A DNA stretch of 64,000 nt from Oscillospiraceae bacterium (GCA_015068125.1 SVLD01000003.1:1-64000), one strand, 5' to 3'. Counted from the first letter of the stretch, positions 19,241-29,023 are shown. Translations and numbers: made by a program. Notes: a model not told the origin generated them from the sequence alone.

Positions 19241-20374
19241 AATAAATACACGTAATTTCTCGTTAGGAGGAGCAGGGGAGTCCACCCGGAACAGACCGTA
19301 AAGATCGTCGACCCGCTGTTCGAATGCCTCGTATTCGGAGCCTGTCCTTTCGCCAATGTGGGGGAAATCCCCGGTCAGCCGCGCCGTTTTCAGCACAGCG
19401 CGACCGGTTTCGCTGAAACCCAACACCCGGACATAAGGAGGTGTGGTCTGCATATCCTTCGCGGTCAGCCCCAGAAAGGCGCACATGACCATCCGATCCA
19501 GCCGGCTGCGGGCGTACCGCTTGGACTTGGTTTCGGTGAGGATTTCTTCCAGGGTAGCACAGCTTCTGCTGCTTCGCATCAGCTTCCGCCACAGTCCCTC
19601 AGAGCCATAGGGAATAGCCTCAAAATCCTGATCGGACATCGTCCGCAGCCGGGCCAGAACACTGCGTTCACCGGCGGCAAGGGTGTAGATGGGAGCGTTT
19701 TCAAAGACCGATGCGGCTTCGGTGGGCACATAACTCTGCCAATTCTGGTTTTTGACCAGCTGCAGCCGCAGGGAAGTGGCCGAGGGGTTGTACGCATCCG
19801 GGGTACCTGCATGATAATTTCCCTGCCGGGGGATCACAAAGGGCTTCATATTGCTTTTTTGAGCGATGATGGCCTTGCAGTATTCCAGTCCGAGGATATC
19901 ATTGGGACTTTCCAGGAGCGATGCGTCCTGACCGATCGCAGACAAGGCCGCCTGCCGGGCGGCAGCAAAACTGACGCCTTTTTCCAACGCACACTGCAGT
20001 GCGGTAGAAAATTCTTCACTAAGCAAAACCTCGGCGGAATTCATCAGGGACTCCGCTGTGCCGGATTCAGCGCCGAAGCACAGGTGGTCGCAGAATTTTG
20101 ACAGAATCCTTACGCCTCCTGCGGCAAAGCCTTCTGCCGACCAAAGGGCATAGATCGTGGGCAGTTCCAGCACCAGATCCGCGCCGCAGTGAACGGCGGC
20201 TTCTGCCCGGACTTGTTTTGGGAAAATTGCCGGGTGACCCCGCTGCACAAAATTGCCGCTCATGAGACAAACAATGGCGCAATCCTCACCAAAAGCGGAG
20301 CGAATGGCGTCAAATTGCTTCTTGTGCCCCAGGTGGAAGGGGTTATATTCGCAAATAATGCCTATTATTTTCAA
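19223..20374 (-). CDS. tmcAL: tRNA(Met) cytidine acetate ligase (YlbM/TmcAL)
   Basis: GIICEYNPFHLGHKKQ nucleotidyltransferase motif and MSGNFVQRGHPAIFPK. Confidence 0.93.
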   Translation of the reverse strand: MKIIGIICEYNPFHLGHKKQFDAIRSAFGEDCAIVCLMSGNFVQRGHPAIFPKQVRAEAAVHCGADLVLELPTIYALWSAEGFAAGGVRILSKFCDHLCFGAESGTAESLMNSAEVLLSEEFSTALQCALEKGVSFAAARQAALSAIGQDASLLESPNDILGLEYCKAIIAQKSNMKPFVIPRQGNYHAGTPDAYNPSATSLRLQLVKNQNWQSYVPTEAASVFENAPIYTLAAGERSVLARLRTMSDQDFEAIPYGSEGLWRKLMRSSRSCATLEEILTETKSKRYARSRLDRMVMCAFLGLTAKDMQTTPPYVRVLGFSETGRAVLKTARLTGDFPHIGERTGSEYEAFEQRVDDLYGLFRVDSPAPPNEKLRVFIKKATE

Positions 20375-20412
20375 AAAATATCCCTCCTTTGGAAAAAAGT
20401 GCGATTCAGGGC

Positions 20413-20441
20413 TTGAGAAATTTGTTATAATAATATATAAT
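20413..20441 (+). promoter_or_regulatory. Promoter of ackA
   Basis: TTGAGA-17 bp-TATAAT. Confidence 0.7.
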
Positions 20442-20516
20442 GATTCCAGCTATGGCTATCATAACACAAAGTCAGAAAAAAGAAAATCATTTTTATTTTA
20501 CAGGAGGCAATTTTTC

Positions 20517-21707
20517 ATGAATGTTCTGGTTATCAACGCAGGCAGCTCCAGCCTGAAGTATCAGCTGATGAACCCCGAGACCGGCGATGTGTCCGCAAAG
20601 GGTCTTTGCGAGCGTATCTATATCGACGGCCGTCTGACCCACAAGGTCGGTGACAATAAGGTGGTTAAGGACATCCCCATGCCCAGCCACTCCGAGGCTA
20701 TCGCTGCCGTTCTGGATATCCTGGTTGACCCCGTTGAGGGCGTCATCAAGTCTGTTGACGAGATCGATGCTGTTGGCCACCGCGTGCTGCACGGCGGCAT
20801 GGAGTTCTCCGATTCCTGCATCGTCGACGATGATGTGATCGCTGCCATCAAGAAGTGCATCCCCCTGGGACCTCTCCACAACCCCGCTAACCTGATGGGT
20901 ATCGAGGCTTGCCAGGCTGTTATGCCCAAGACTCCCCAGGTCGCTGTGTTCGACACCGCTTTCCACATGACCATGCCTCCCAAGGCTTACCGCTACGCCA
21001 TTCCCACCGAGTACTATGAGAATGACGATATCCGCCGCTACGGCTTCCACGGCACTTCCCACAAGTATGTTGCCAAGCGTACCGCCGAGCTGGTTGGCAA
21101 GAAGGAATTCAAGATGATCAACTGCCACCTGGGCAACGGTTCTTCTCTGTGCGCCATCAAGGACGGCAAGTGCCAGGATACCTCCATGGGTCTGTCTCCT
21201 CTGGCCGGCGTGCCCATGGGTACCCGCTCCGGTGACATCGATGCCTGCGTGGTGCAGTTCATCTGCAACAAGTACGGCATGAGTGTTGACGAGTGCCTGA
21301 ATATGCTGAACAAGAAGTCCGGCATGCTGGCTCTGTCCGGCGTTTCCTCCGACTTCCGCGACCTGGAAGCTGGCGAGGCCAACGGTGACGAGAACTGCAT
21401 CCTGGCTCTGAACAAGTTCTTCTACGAGGTTGCCAAGTATATCGGTGCCTACGCTGCCGCATTGAACGGCGTGGATGTCATCACCTTCACCGCCGGTGTG
21501 GGCGAGAACGGTCCCGACACCCGTGCTGCCATCTGCTCCTACCTGGAGTTCATGGGCGTCAAGCTGGATCCCGAGGCAAACAACTGCCGCGGCAAGGAGC
21601 GTCTGATCTCCGCCCCTGATTCCAAGGTCCAGGTTTGGGTGGTTCCCACCAACGAAGAGCTGATGATCGCTCAGGATACCGCTGAGCTGGTCAATGCTGC
21701 CAAGTAA
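20517..21707 (+). CDS. ackA: Acetate kinase
   Basis: VLVINAGSSSLKYQL, NCHLGNGSSLCAI; RBS AGGAGG before ATG at 20517; 396 aa. Confidence 0.97.
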   Translation: MNVLVINAGSSSLKYQLMNPETGDVSAKGLCERIYIDGRLTHKVGDNKVVKDIPMPSHSEAIAAVLDILVDPVEGVIKSVDEIDAVGHRVLHGGMEFSDSCIVDDDVIAAIKKCIPLGPLHNPANLMGIEACQAVMPKTPQVAVFDTAFHMTMPPKAYRYAIPTEYYENDDIRRYGFHGTSHKYVAKRTAELVGKKEFKMINCHLGNGSSLCAIKDGKCQDTSMGLSPLAGVPMGTRSGDIDACVVQFICNKYGMSVDECLNMLNKKSGMLALSGVSSDFRDLEAGEANGDENCILALNKFFYEVAKYIGAYAAALNGVDVITFTAGVGENGPDTRAAICSYLEFMGVKLDPEANNCRGKERLISAPDSKVQVWVVPTNEELMIAQDTAELVNAAK

Positions 21708-21724
21708 TCAGCGAAAATAATCAG

Positions 21725-21756
21725 CAGGGTGCGTGAAAACGCACCCTGTAATTTTT
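21725..21756 (+). terminator. Rho-independent terminator of ackA
   Basis: CAGGGTGCGT-gaaa-ACGCACCCTG then T-rich. Confidence 0.8.
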
Positions 21757-21935
21757 CGCGCTGACTCCTGTGCGGCAATCCTGCGGGCGGCGGGGGTCGT
21801 CGCCTTGGACCCCGCGCTGAGGGGGCTGGATTTTTGCAAAGCAAAAAGACTGGGGGAGTTTCCTTTCTTTTGTAAAAACCCCTCCGTCTTTGCCTGTCGG
21901 CGTGCCACCTTCCTCAAAGGGGAAGGCATAAAAAG
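21755..21935. repeat. Probable degenerate intergenic repeat element
   Basis: Non-coding block with AACCCCTCCGTCTTTGCCTGTCGGCGTGCCACCTTCCTCAAAGGGGAAGGC, resembling intergenic repeats seen in Clostridia. Confidence 0.45.
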
Positions 21936-21961
21936 CCGGGTGCGTTTTGCAACGCACCCGG
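21936..21961 (-). terminator. Terminator-like hairpin for the minus-strand small gene
   Basis: CCGGGTGCGTT...AACGCACCCGG; T-rich on the minus strand. Confidence 0.7.
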
Positions 21962-21974
21962 TTATCTGTTGTGC

Positions 21975-22241
21975 TTAACCTTCGAAGTCAGCCTCAGCAG
22001 CGACAACTTCGCCCTCTTCGGCAGGAACTTCTTCAGCGGCTTCCTCAACGGGAGCCTCTTCGCAGCAGTCGCACTCGCCGTCGCAATCGCATTCACACTC
22101 GCACTCGCAGTAGAACAGATCGCCAAAGGTCTTCTTGAACCAGGCAACGATCTGATCACCGTACTTCACTACGACAAAGGCGATGCCGGCGATGGCAGCC
22201 AGAGCTGCAACGATCTTCATAACAATACCAAAAATCTTCAT
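21975..22241 (-). CDS. Small single-TM protein with Cys/acidic-rich cluster and acidic tail
   Basis: RBS AGGAGG before MKIFGIVMKIVAALAAIAG; YCECECECDCDGECDCCEE; flanked by a terminator. Confidence 0.8.
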   Translation of the reverse strand: MKIFGIVMKIVAALAAIAGIAFVVVKYGDQIVAWFKKTFGDLFYCECECECDCDGECDCCEEAPVEEAAEEVPAEEGEVVAAEADFEG

Positions 22242-22331
22242 ATCAATAGCCTCCTGTTTTTTATTTCTTACCAATTACAGTATAACCAATGTGTTCCAAA
22301 ATTGCAACTGGTAAAATAAAATTTTTACAAT

Positions 22332-23114
22332 TCAGACATATCCGTACATTCCCCGGACGCTGACTTCTCCGGAATTGACCGCCCGTTGTGTTCCGTCAGT
22401 AAACGCAACCAGCAGTGTGCCATCCTCCAGAATGTCAATGGCGTGGCCGTAGGCGGAGTTTTCGCCCTGAACCACCCGGATCTCATTATCCAGGGTAATA
22501 CAGTCGGCGCGGTATTGGGACAGAAGTTCCTTTTTCTTAGAAAAAAGCTGGCCATCCATTTGATAAAGCGCCTGCAATACTGCCGCAGCCATGACTTCCG
22601 TGGAAACGTCTTCGCCGGTGACCGTGGCCAAAGAAGTGGCCATGTCCCGGATGGCGGGATCGAAATCCTCCAATCTTTGACGGCAGTTTATGCCAATGCC
22701 AACAATGGCGCAAACCTGATTTCCGGTGAATACCAGCTCAGTCAGAATACCGGCCAGCTTTTTGGTGCCAACCACCAGGTCATTGATCCACTTGATGCCA
22801 GGGCGGATACCGGTAACCGCTTCCACGGCGTTACACGCACCGACACCGCAGGCGCAGGTCAGATGCATCAGCTCTGTTGCCGCACAGTCGTAGCGCAGGA
22901 TCACGCTCATGTAAAGTCCCATACCCCCGGGGGAGAGAAAGCTCCGGCCCAGCCGCCCCCGGCCGGCAGTTTGCCGGTCGGCAATCAGGACAGTGCCGTG
23001 AGGCGCGCCCTGAAGCGCCATTTGCTTTGCCAGAGTGTTGGTGGAGTCCACACAGTCAAAACAATGAATTTTGTCAGCCCAGGGATGGCAGTGGGGCAAT
23101 TCGAAAGAAACCAT
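22332..23114 (-). CDS. birA: Biotin-[acetyl-CoA-carboxylase] ligase, without N-terminal HTH
   Basis: DRQTAGRGRLGRSFLSP and KWINDLVVGTKKLAGIL motifs. Confidence 0.93.
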   Translation of the reverse strand: MVSFELPHCHPWADKIHCFDCVDSTNTLAKQMALQGAPHGTVLIADRQTAGRGRLGRSFLSPGGMGLYMSVILRYDCAATELMHLTCACGVGACNAVEAVTGIRPGIKWINDLVVGTKKLAGILTELVFTGNQVCAIVGIGINCRQRLEDFDPAIRDMATSLATVTGEDVSTEVMAAAVLQALYQMDGQLFSKKKELLSQYRADCITLDNEIRVVQGENSAYGHAIDILEDGTLLVAFTDGTQRAVNSGEVSVRGMYGYV

Positions 23115-23117
23115 AAC

Positions 23118-24539
23118 TCAGTCGATATCCCGGACGACTTCCTCCGGAGGATTGTCCAGCACTTCCGGATGAGCCAGCAGCCGGCGGTAATACTTGAAGA
23201 AGGTGGCGTAGTAGTAACCGTCGCAGATACGCTCGTCCAGAGAGAACTTTACATCGATGTACTTTCTCTGCACCACGCTGCCGTCCTCCTGCACCTCCAA
23301 CGCTCTGCGCTTGCAGCCAAAGGCACCGAAAACGGGCAGGTTGCCGAAGTCATACAGGTGATGGTAGATAGGAGGAATACCCAGGGAACCCATGCTGGTG
23401 AAGAACAGACTGCCGTGGAAGGGGCTCAGCTCCAGCAGGAACTTGGGCAGCCAGCCGAAATAGTCCAGCAGCTTCAGCAGCCATACCACGAATTTCAGCA
23501 CCACGCTGGGGATCAGGTTCAGGGACATGATCAGACTATCCAGATTGGAGTCCAGCTCTTGGGTGGCCTTGACCGAGGCCACAGCAGCGTTGAGCTTGCG
23601 GTAGACATCCTCGGCGGTGTCCCGGGGGGTCAGATGCACTTTGATGGAGGTGTCGGGAGAATCCACAGACATCTCTTTCTTGATGACCATGCAGTACTGG
23701 ATATCCTCATCACGGGAATAGACCTTCTGGCCGTTGATAAAGCGGTTCAGCTGCGGATACTTGGCAACGCCCCGGACATAGGCCGCCAGCAGAACATGGG
23801 TGATGCCGAAATCGGTCAGACCCTCTCTGCGCTTCTGGCGAATGTATCGGTCAATGTGGGTGATCTCAAAGGATTCCTCAAAGAGGTTGGAGCAGGTATT
23901 GCGCTCCACCTGGAAATAGGCGGTGATCTGAGCCATAGGCGCCAGGGTGCGCACCTTCCGACCGTCGTTGCGGTCGCCCCAGGTGGGATGATACTTTCCG
24001 TCTGCGTGAACCCGGATGGCAAATACCAGCAGGCAACCGCCAAACAGCATCAAAAGATCCGGCATCAGCGGCATCAGCACGCTCCAATTGCGTTGCAGTA
24101 CAGCTTCTTTGTGGTAATACAGGATGGCGACCATGGGCGCCAGCATGATGGGCAGCAGAAGCCACACCACACCGCCCCAGCGTCCGCAGGTGATTTCCAT
24201 GTAGATCACACCGAAGAAAATCAGTGCGATCCAGAACAGCCAGGAAACCATCAGGCTGCTGACATTGGCAGAAATCCAGATACCCGAATAAATGACGATC
24301 ATCCAGACGGGAATGGCGGTCTTATAAAGCATTTCTTTGCCGTTGATAAGTACGATGAGCACAAACAGCAGGGTGGCTGCTACTGGCAGAACGATTTGGC
24401 TCCACACTTCCTGTGAGCCGCCTGTTCCTTTCATACAGGCGATCACAATGCGGGCCACTGCCGAGCCGACCAGGCACAGTGCCATCAGCCATGTCAGCGC
24501 GTTTTTACGGCTGACATAAAAAGTTTTCTTTCTTTCCAT
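23118..24539 (-). CDS. Membrane protein with C-terminal 2-oxoacid dehydrogenase E2/CAT-like acyltransferase domain
   Basis: N-terminal hydrophobic helices; C-terminal TSMGSLGIPPIYHHLYDFGNLPVFGAFG and FSLDERICDGYYYATFFKYYRRLLAHPE. Confidence 0.75.
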   Translation of the reverse strand: MERKKTFYVSRKNALTWLMALCLVGSAVARIVIACMKGTGGSQEVWSQIVLPVAATLLFVLIVLINGKEMLYKTAIPVWMIVIYSGIWISANVSSLMVSWLFWIALIFFGVIYMEITCGRWGGVVWLLLPIMLAPMVAILYYHKEAVLQRNWSVLMPLMPDLLMLFGGCLLVFAIRVHADGKYHPTWGDRNDGRKVRTLAPMAQITAYFQVERNTCSNLFEESFEITHIDRYIRQKRREGLTDFGITHVLLAAYVRGVAKYPQLNRFINGQKVYSRDEDIQYCMVIKKEMSVDSPDTSIKVHLTPRDTAEDVYRKLNAAVASVKATQELDSNLDSLIMSLNLIPSVVLKFVVWLLKLLDYFGWLPKFLLELSPFHGSLFFTSMGSLGIPPIYHHLYDFGNLPVFGAFGCKRRALEVQEDGSVVQRKYIDVKFSLDERICDGYYYATFFKYYRRLLAHPEVLDNPPEEVVRDID

Positions 24540-24586
24540 AGCTGTATAATCATAACATAATCTTAAGGTTTTGGCAAGAAAAAAGT

Positions 24587-24613
24587 AAAAGCGGCTCAGT
24601 CAGAGCCGCTTTT
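24587..24613 (-). terminator. Rho-independent terminator after proC
   Basis: AAAAGCGGCTC-agtca-GAGCCGCTTTT. Confidence 0.8.
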
Positions 24614-24619
24614 GCTGAC

Positions 24620-25426
24620 TTATTTTCCCAGTTCTTGGTTTCTCTTCCAAGCGTTCTTTACAGCGTTCATCACCGCACTGCGGAATGCGCCATCCTCCAG
24701 AGCCTTCACACCGGCGATGGTGGAGCCACCGGGGGAGCATACCGCATCCTTCAGCTGGCCGGGATGCTTGCCGGTCTCCAGGGCAAGCTTGGCAGTGCCA
24801 AGAAGCATCTGACTGGCGTACAGCAGAGCTTTCTGCCGGGGAAGACCGCAGGCTACGCCGCCGTCGGCCAAGGCCTCCAGGAACATGGCAGCATAAGCCG
24901 GTCCGCAGCCGGCCACCGCGCTGGCTGCGTCGATAAGATTTTCCGGCAGACGGTCAAAGATGCCGGCAAAGCGCATACCGTCCAAAAACAGCGTCAGAGT
25001 CTCCTGCGTGACATTGTCCGTGCAGTCAAACGGAATCATGCCTGCGCCCACAGCGCAGGGCGTATTGGGCATGATGCGGATCACCGGGTAATTGCCGCCG
25101 GCCATGGCCTGAATACGTTCCATGGTCAGTCCCGCCGCCATGCTCACCAATACAAATTCGTCCTTGCGTTCAGCCAGAGCAGGGGAGAGATCAGCCAGCA
25201 GCGCACCCATCTGTTGGGGCTTTACACCCAGAAACAGAAAACTGCAGGAAGCGGCAGTATCTTCCACAGACGCTGTCCGGCAGCCCAGACGGTTTGCCAA
25301 TGCTTCGGCTTTGGCGGCGGTGCGGTTGGAAAGGCAGATGTTTTCCGAAGGCATGGCCTTGGCAGCGGCTTCCGCCAGTGCGCCGCCCATATTTCCGGTG
25401 CCGATAAAACCAAATGTATTTTTCAT
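24620..25426 (-). CDS. proC: Pyrroline-5-carboxylate reductase
   Basis: GFIGTGNMGGALAEA, SPGGSTIAGVKALE. Confidence 0.95.
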   Translation of the reverse strand: MKNTFGFIGTGNMGGALAEAAAKAMPSENICLSNRTAAKAEALANRLGCRTASVEDTAASCSFLFLGVKPQQMGALLADLSPALAERKDEFVLVSMAAGLTMERIQAMAGGNYPVIRIMPNTPCAVGAGMIPFDCTDNVTQETLTLFLDGMRFAGIFDRLPENLIDAASAVAGCGPAYAAMFLEALADGGVACGLPRQKALLYASQMLLGTAKLALETGKHPGQLKDAVCSPGGSTIAGVKALEDGAFRSAVMNAVKNAWKRNQELGK

Positions 25427-25439
25427 GGTGAAACTCCTG

Positions 25440-26687
25440 TTATCGAATCTGTCCGGTTCCCCGGATCACATATTTGTAGCTGCAAAGCTCCTCTAAGCCC
25501 ATGGGACCCCGGGCGTGGAGCTTCTGGGTGGAAATGCCCATTTCACAGCCCAGACCGAACTCGCCGCCATCGGTAAATCGGGTGGAGCAGTTGACGTATA
25601 CTGCCGCACTGTCGATCTGTCGGGTGAAGGCCCCGGCGTTCTTTTCGTCCTGGGTAAGGATTGCCTCGCTGTGGCCGGTGGAGTGTCGGGAGATGTGTTC
25701 CATGGCTTGCTGGATATCTTCCACAACGCCCACAGCCAGGATGTAATCCAAAAATTCCGTATCGAAATCCTGGGGCTCAGCGGTTTTTCCGGGGATAATG
25801 TCAGCAGCGGCACTGTCCAACCGAAGTTCTACAGGCTGGTTTTCCCGGTCTGTTACCAACCGTTTGTGGAGCTTGGGCAGAAATTCTTTCGCGATATCCT
25901 GATGCACCAGGCAGACCTCCATAGCGTTGCACACGGAGGGTCGGCTGGTTTTGGCGTTCTCAAGGATATCCAGAGCCATAGCCTGGTCGGCGGTTTTATC
26001 CACAAAAATATGGCAGATGCCGGTGCCGGTCTGGATGCAGGGCACCCGGGCGTTTTCGATGCAGTTGCGGATCAGTCCCGCACCGCCCCGGGGGATCAGC
26101 AGATCCACATAGCCCACAGCGGTCATCAGCTCCCGAGCGCTTTCCCGGGAAGTGTCCTGCACAAGCTGTACCAGTTCAGCAGGAAGCCCAATCTGGGAAA
26201 GTCCCAGCTGCAGGGCGTTTACGATGGCGTTTGCGGAGCGGAAAGCGTCCTTACCGCTGCGAAGCACGCAGGCATTGCCGGATTTTACCGCCAACGCTGC
26301 AGCATCGGAGGTTACATTGGGGCGGCTTTCATAGATGATGGCCACAACGCCCATGGGGACGCTTCTGCGTTCAATGACCATGCCGTTGGGCCGCTGGATT
26401 TGGCTGAGAATCCGTCCCACAGGGTCTGGCAGCGCCGCCACCTGGCGAATGCCCTCGGCCATAGCTTCGATCCGCTGCGCAGTCAAGGCCAGCCGATCCA
26501 GCATGGAGGGGCTTAAGGTATCCTTAGCGGCATCCATGTCAGCAGAGTTTGCCTGCAAAATGGCGTCGGTGTTATCGATCAGCGCATCCGCCATGGCAAG
26601 CAGCGCCCGGTTTTTCTGATCCGTGTCAGCCACTGCCAGAGCGCCGCAGCATCCTTTGGCCTTGTGAAGAATTTCCTGGGTGGTCAT
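25440..26687 (-). CDS. proA: Glutamate-5-semialdehyde dehydrogenase
   Basis: [31 protein letters not shown]. Confidence 0.96.
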   Translation of the reverse strand: MTTQEILHKAKGCCGALAVADTDQKNRALLAMADALIDNTDAILQANSADMDAAKDTLSPSMLDRLALTAQRIEAMAEGIRQVAALPDPVGRILSQIQRPNGMVIERRSVPMGVVAIIYESRPNVTSDAAALAVKSGNACVLRSGKDAFRSANAIVNALQLGLSQIGLPAELVQLVQDTSRESARELMTAVGYVDLLIPRGGAGLIRNCIENARVPCIQTGTGICHIFVDKTADQAMALDILENAKTSRPSVCNAMEVCLVHQDIAKEFLPKLHKRLVTDRENQPVELRLDSAAADIIPGKTAEPQDFDTEFLDYILAVGVVEDIQQAMEHISRHSTGHSEAILTQDEKNAGAFTRQIDSAAVYVNCSTRFTDGGEFGLGCEMGISTQKLHARGPMGLEELCSYKYVIRGTGQIR

Positions 26688-27472
26688 ACGTGCGCCTTCT
26701 TTCCAATAAAACGGGTGCCCACGGCCTTTTGTTCAAAAAGATCATAGAGGGCTTCGGGATTCTCACCGTTCATAATGATCATGTCGAGCCCTGCGTCCAT
26801 AACGATCTTCGCCGCCCGGAGCTTGGTTGCCATACCGCCGGAGCCCAGGGCAGAGCCTGCGCCGCCGGCCAGAGACAGGATATCCTCCGTCAGTTCTTCC
26901 ACAACGGGAATCAAAGTGGCATTGGGATCTTTGTGAGGATCGGCAGTGTACAGACCCTGAATGTCCGACAGCAGAACCAGCAGGTCTGCCTTCAGCAGCC
27001 GGGCAACAATGGCAGACAAAGTGTCATTTTCGCCGATGGTGGTATGGATGCCGATTTCGTCAGTGGAAACGGCATCGTTTTCGTTGATGACGGGAATGAC
27101 CTTCCATGTAATAAGCTGCTCCAGCGTATCATGAACCTTCCCACTGCGCCGGGGATCCTGAATGTCCTCAGCGGTAAGAAGAAGCTGTGCCACAGTGTGA
27201 CCGTGCTCCGTAAACAGCTTGTCGTATGTATACATCAGGGCGCACTGTCCCACAGCGGCAGCAGCCTGCTTGCCGCTCATATTTTGAGGACGACCGGGCA
27301 GACCCAGCTTGCCTACGCCCATGCCAATGGCACCGGAGGATACCAGCACGATCTCGTGACCGGCGTTCTGCAGATCGCTGAGGACCTTGCACAATAGCTC
27401 CACCCGGCGGATATTCAGCCGCCCACCGGCGTGGGCCAGGGTAGAGGTACCAACTTTTATTACAATTCTCAT
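26684..27472 (-). CDS. proB: Glutamate 5-kinase, short form without PUA domain
   Basis: [35 protein letters not shown]; ends at 262 aa. Confidence 0.95.
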   Translation of the reverse strand: MRIVIKVGTSTLAHAGGRLNIRRVELLCKVLSDLQNAGHEIVLVSSGAIGMGVGKLGLPGRPQNMSGKQAAAAVGQCALMYTYDKLFTEHGHTVAQLLLTAEDIQDPRRSGKVHDTLEQLITWKVIPVINENDAVSTDEIGIHTTIGENDTLSAIVARLLKADLLVLLSDIQGLYTADPHKDPNATLIPVVEELTEDILSLAGGAGSALGSGGMATKLRAAKIVMDAGLDMIIMNGENPEALYDLFEQKAVGTRFIGKKAHV

Positions 27473-27489
27473 CTATATTACCTCCTTGC

Positions 27490-28182
27490 TTAGGGAGAAA
27501 GGGGCGTTACTTCCTGCACCAGCAGGGTCTGCGCCTTTACGGTAAAACGAATATTGAAGCCCGCAAAGCTCAGGCCGTAGATCCGCTCCGGATCCCGCTG
27601 ATAGGATGGCCGGGGATCATGGGACAGCACGCCGATGGCAGCATCCCGTTTATCCCTGGGCAAAATACTCAGCAATTCCTCCGGAAAATCCACTTCCAGC
27701 AAATATTCCCCGGCGGTATCGGTAAAGCCGCCGGTGGCTTCGGGATGGCAATCGCCGTAGGGGATGTAGGGTTTAATGTCGAAAATCGGCGTCCCGTCCA
27801 TCAAATCGGCGCCGCCCACATGAAGCACCGTTCCGAATTCCTCGGTATGCTCCACCCCCAGCAGTTTGACGCTGGACAGTCCCAGAGAATTGGGACGGAA
27901 AGGGGAACGGGTGGCAAACACCCCCAGCCGGGTATTGCCTCCAAGCCGGGGCGGACGGACAGTGGGAGACCAGTCGCTGCGGACAGACTCGGAAAATTGC
28001 CAGATCAGCCAGAGATGGGAATATCCCTCAATGCCTCGCAGGGTATCGGGATTTCGAAATTCCGGCTCAAAAATAATGGTGGAGCGCAGTTCATCTACCA
28101 GGCCGCTTTGTCTGGGAATACCGAACTTGGTAGGGAAGTCACTCTTCATCCGGGCAATCACGGAAATCGTCACATCCTGCAT
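27490..28182 (-). CDS. trmO: tRNA (N6-threonylcarbamoyladenosine(37)-N6)-methyltransferase TrmO-like
   Basis: SHLWLIWQF, TRSPFRPNSLGLSSVKLL, GTPIFDIKPYIPYGD; start at MQDVTIS. Confidence 0.9.
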   Translation of the reverse strand: MQDVTISVIARMKSDFPTKFGIPRQSGLVDELRSTIIFEPEFRNPDTLRGIEGYSHLWLIWQFSESVRSDWSPTVRPPRLGGNTRLGVFATRSPFRPNSLGLSSVKLLGVEHTEEFGTVLHVGGADLMDGTPIFDIKPYIPYGDCHPEATGGFTDTAGEYLLEVDFPEELLSILPRDKRDAAIGVLSHDPRPSYQRDPERIYGLSFAGFNIRFTVKAQTLLVQEVTPLSP

Positions 28183-28183
28183 A

Positions 28184-29023
28184 TCAAGTCCTCCCTTTGC
28201 GCAGACAGAAGCTGACTGCGAAAATGACTGCCAATACCAGGGAGATGGCCGCGCCGGCACTGCTGCCCAGATAGTAAGACAGGCACAGTCCGATAATACC
28301 TGCCACCAGGGCAAACAGAACGGAGATCACATGATACTGCCGCAGATTTTTGGCCACATTCCGGGCAGACGCGCCGGGCAGTACCAGCAGAGAATTGAGG
28401 ATCAAAAGGCCCACACTGGGAATGGTCAGGGTAACCACCACGGCGATGGCGGTGGTAAAGATGCTCTGGCTCAGTCCCACGGGAATACCCCGTGAGGAAG
28501 CAAGCTGGGGATGTACCGCCGTCAGGGTTAGCCGATTGCCGGCCAAGATCCAAAAGATTACAACACCCACCAGCACCAGCGCCAGAATACCGATTTCTCC
28601 GGCGGTAACGGAGAGAATATCGCCAATGAGGTACTTGTTGTACTTCGTGAAGCTGTCGCCGCCCAAAGTGGCGATGAAGATACCCAGAGCCACCGCAGCG
28701 CTGGAGAAAACGCCGATCAGCGTATCGGCGGCTTGATTGCTTCGGCTGCGGACATAGGAGAACAGCAACGCAAATACCACGCTGAACAGCACTGCCGCCC
28801 AGGTGGGGGCAGTCAGTCCGCAGATGCAGCCGATGGCAATGCCGGTAAAGGCGGAATGCCCCAGGGCGTCGGAGAAAAAGCTCATTTTTCCCGTAACGAT
28901 CATGGTGGACATCAGACCAAACAGCGGCGCCATGATTAAAATCGCCAGCACGGCGTTTTGCATAAACCGCCAGTGGAGCATCTCGATGGGAAGCAGCTCG
29001 CAAAAAGCATACCAAAGGCTCAT
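28184..29023 (-). CDS. znuB: Zinc/metal ABC transporter permease
   Basis: ABC-3 family membrane protein; operon with ATPase and binding protein. Confidence 0.9.
   Translation of the reverse strand: MSLWYAFCELLPIEMLHWRFMQNAVLAILIMAPLFGLMSTMIVTGKMSFFSDALGHSAFTGIAIGCICGLTAPTWAAVLFSVVFALLFSYVRSRSNQAADTLIGVFSSAAVALGIFIATLGGDSFTKYNKYLIGDILSVTAGEIGILALVLVGVVIFWILAGNRLTLTAVHPQLASSRGIPVGLSQSIFTTAIAVVVTLTIPSVGLLILNSLLVLPGASARNVAKNLRQYHVISVLFALVAGIIGLCLSYYLGSSAGAAISLVLAVIFAVSFCLRKGRT

Noticed and set aside
22386-24416. 676-aa plus-strand ORF opposite birA and the E2-like gene
   Set aside because: Antisense shadow; His/Gln-rich translation typical of reverse-frame artefacts.
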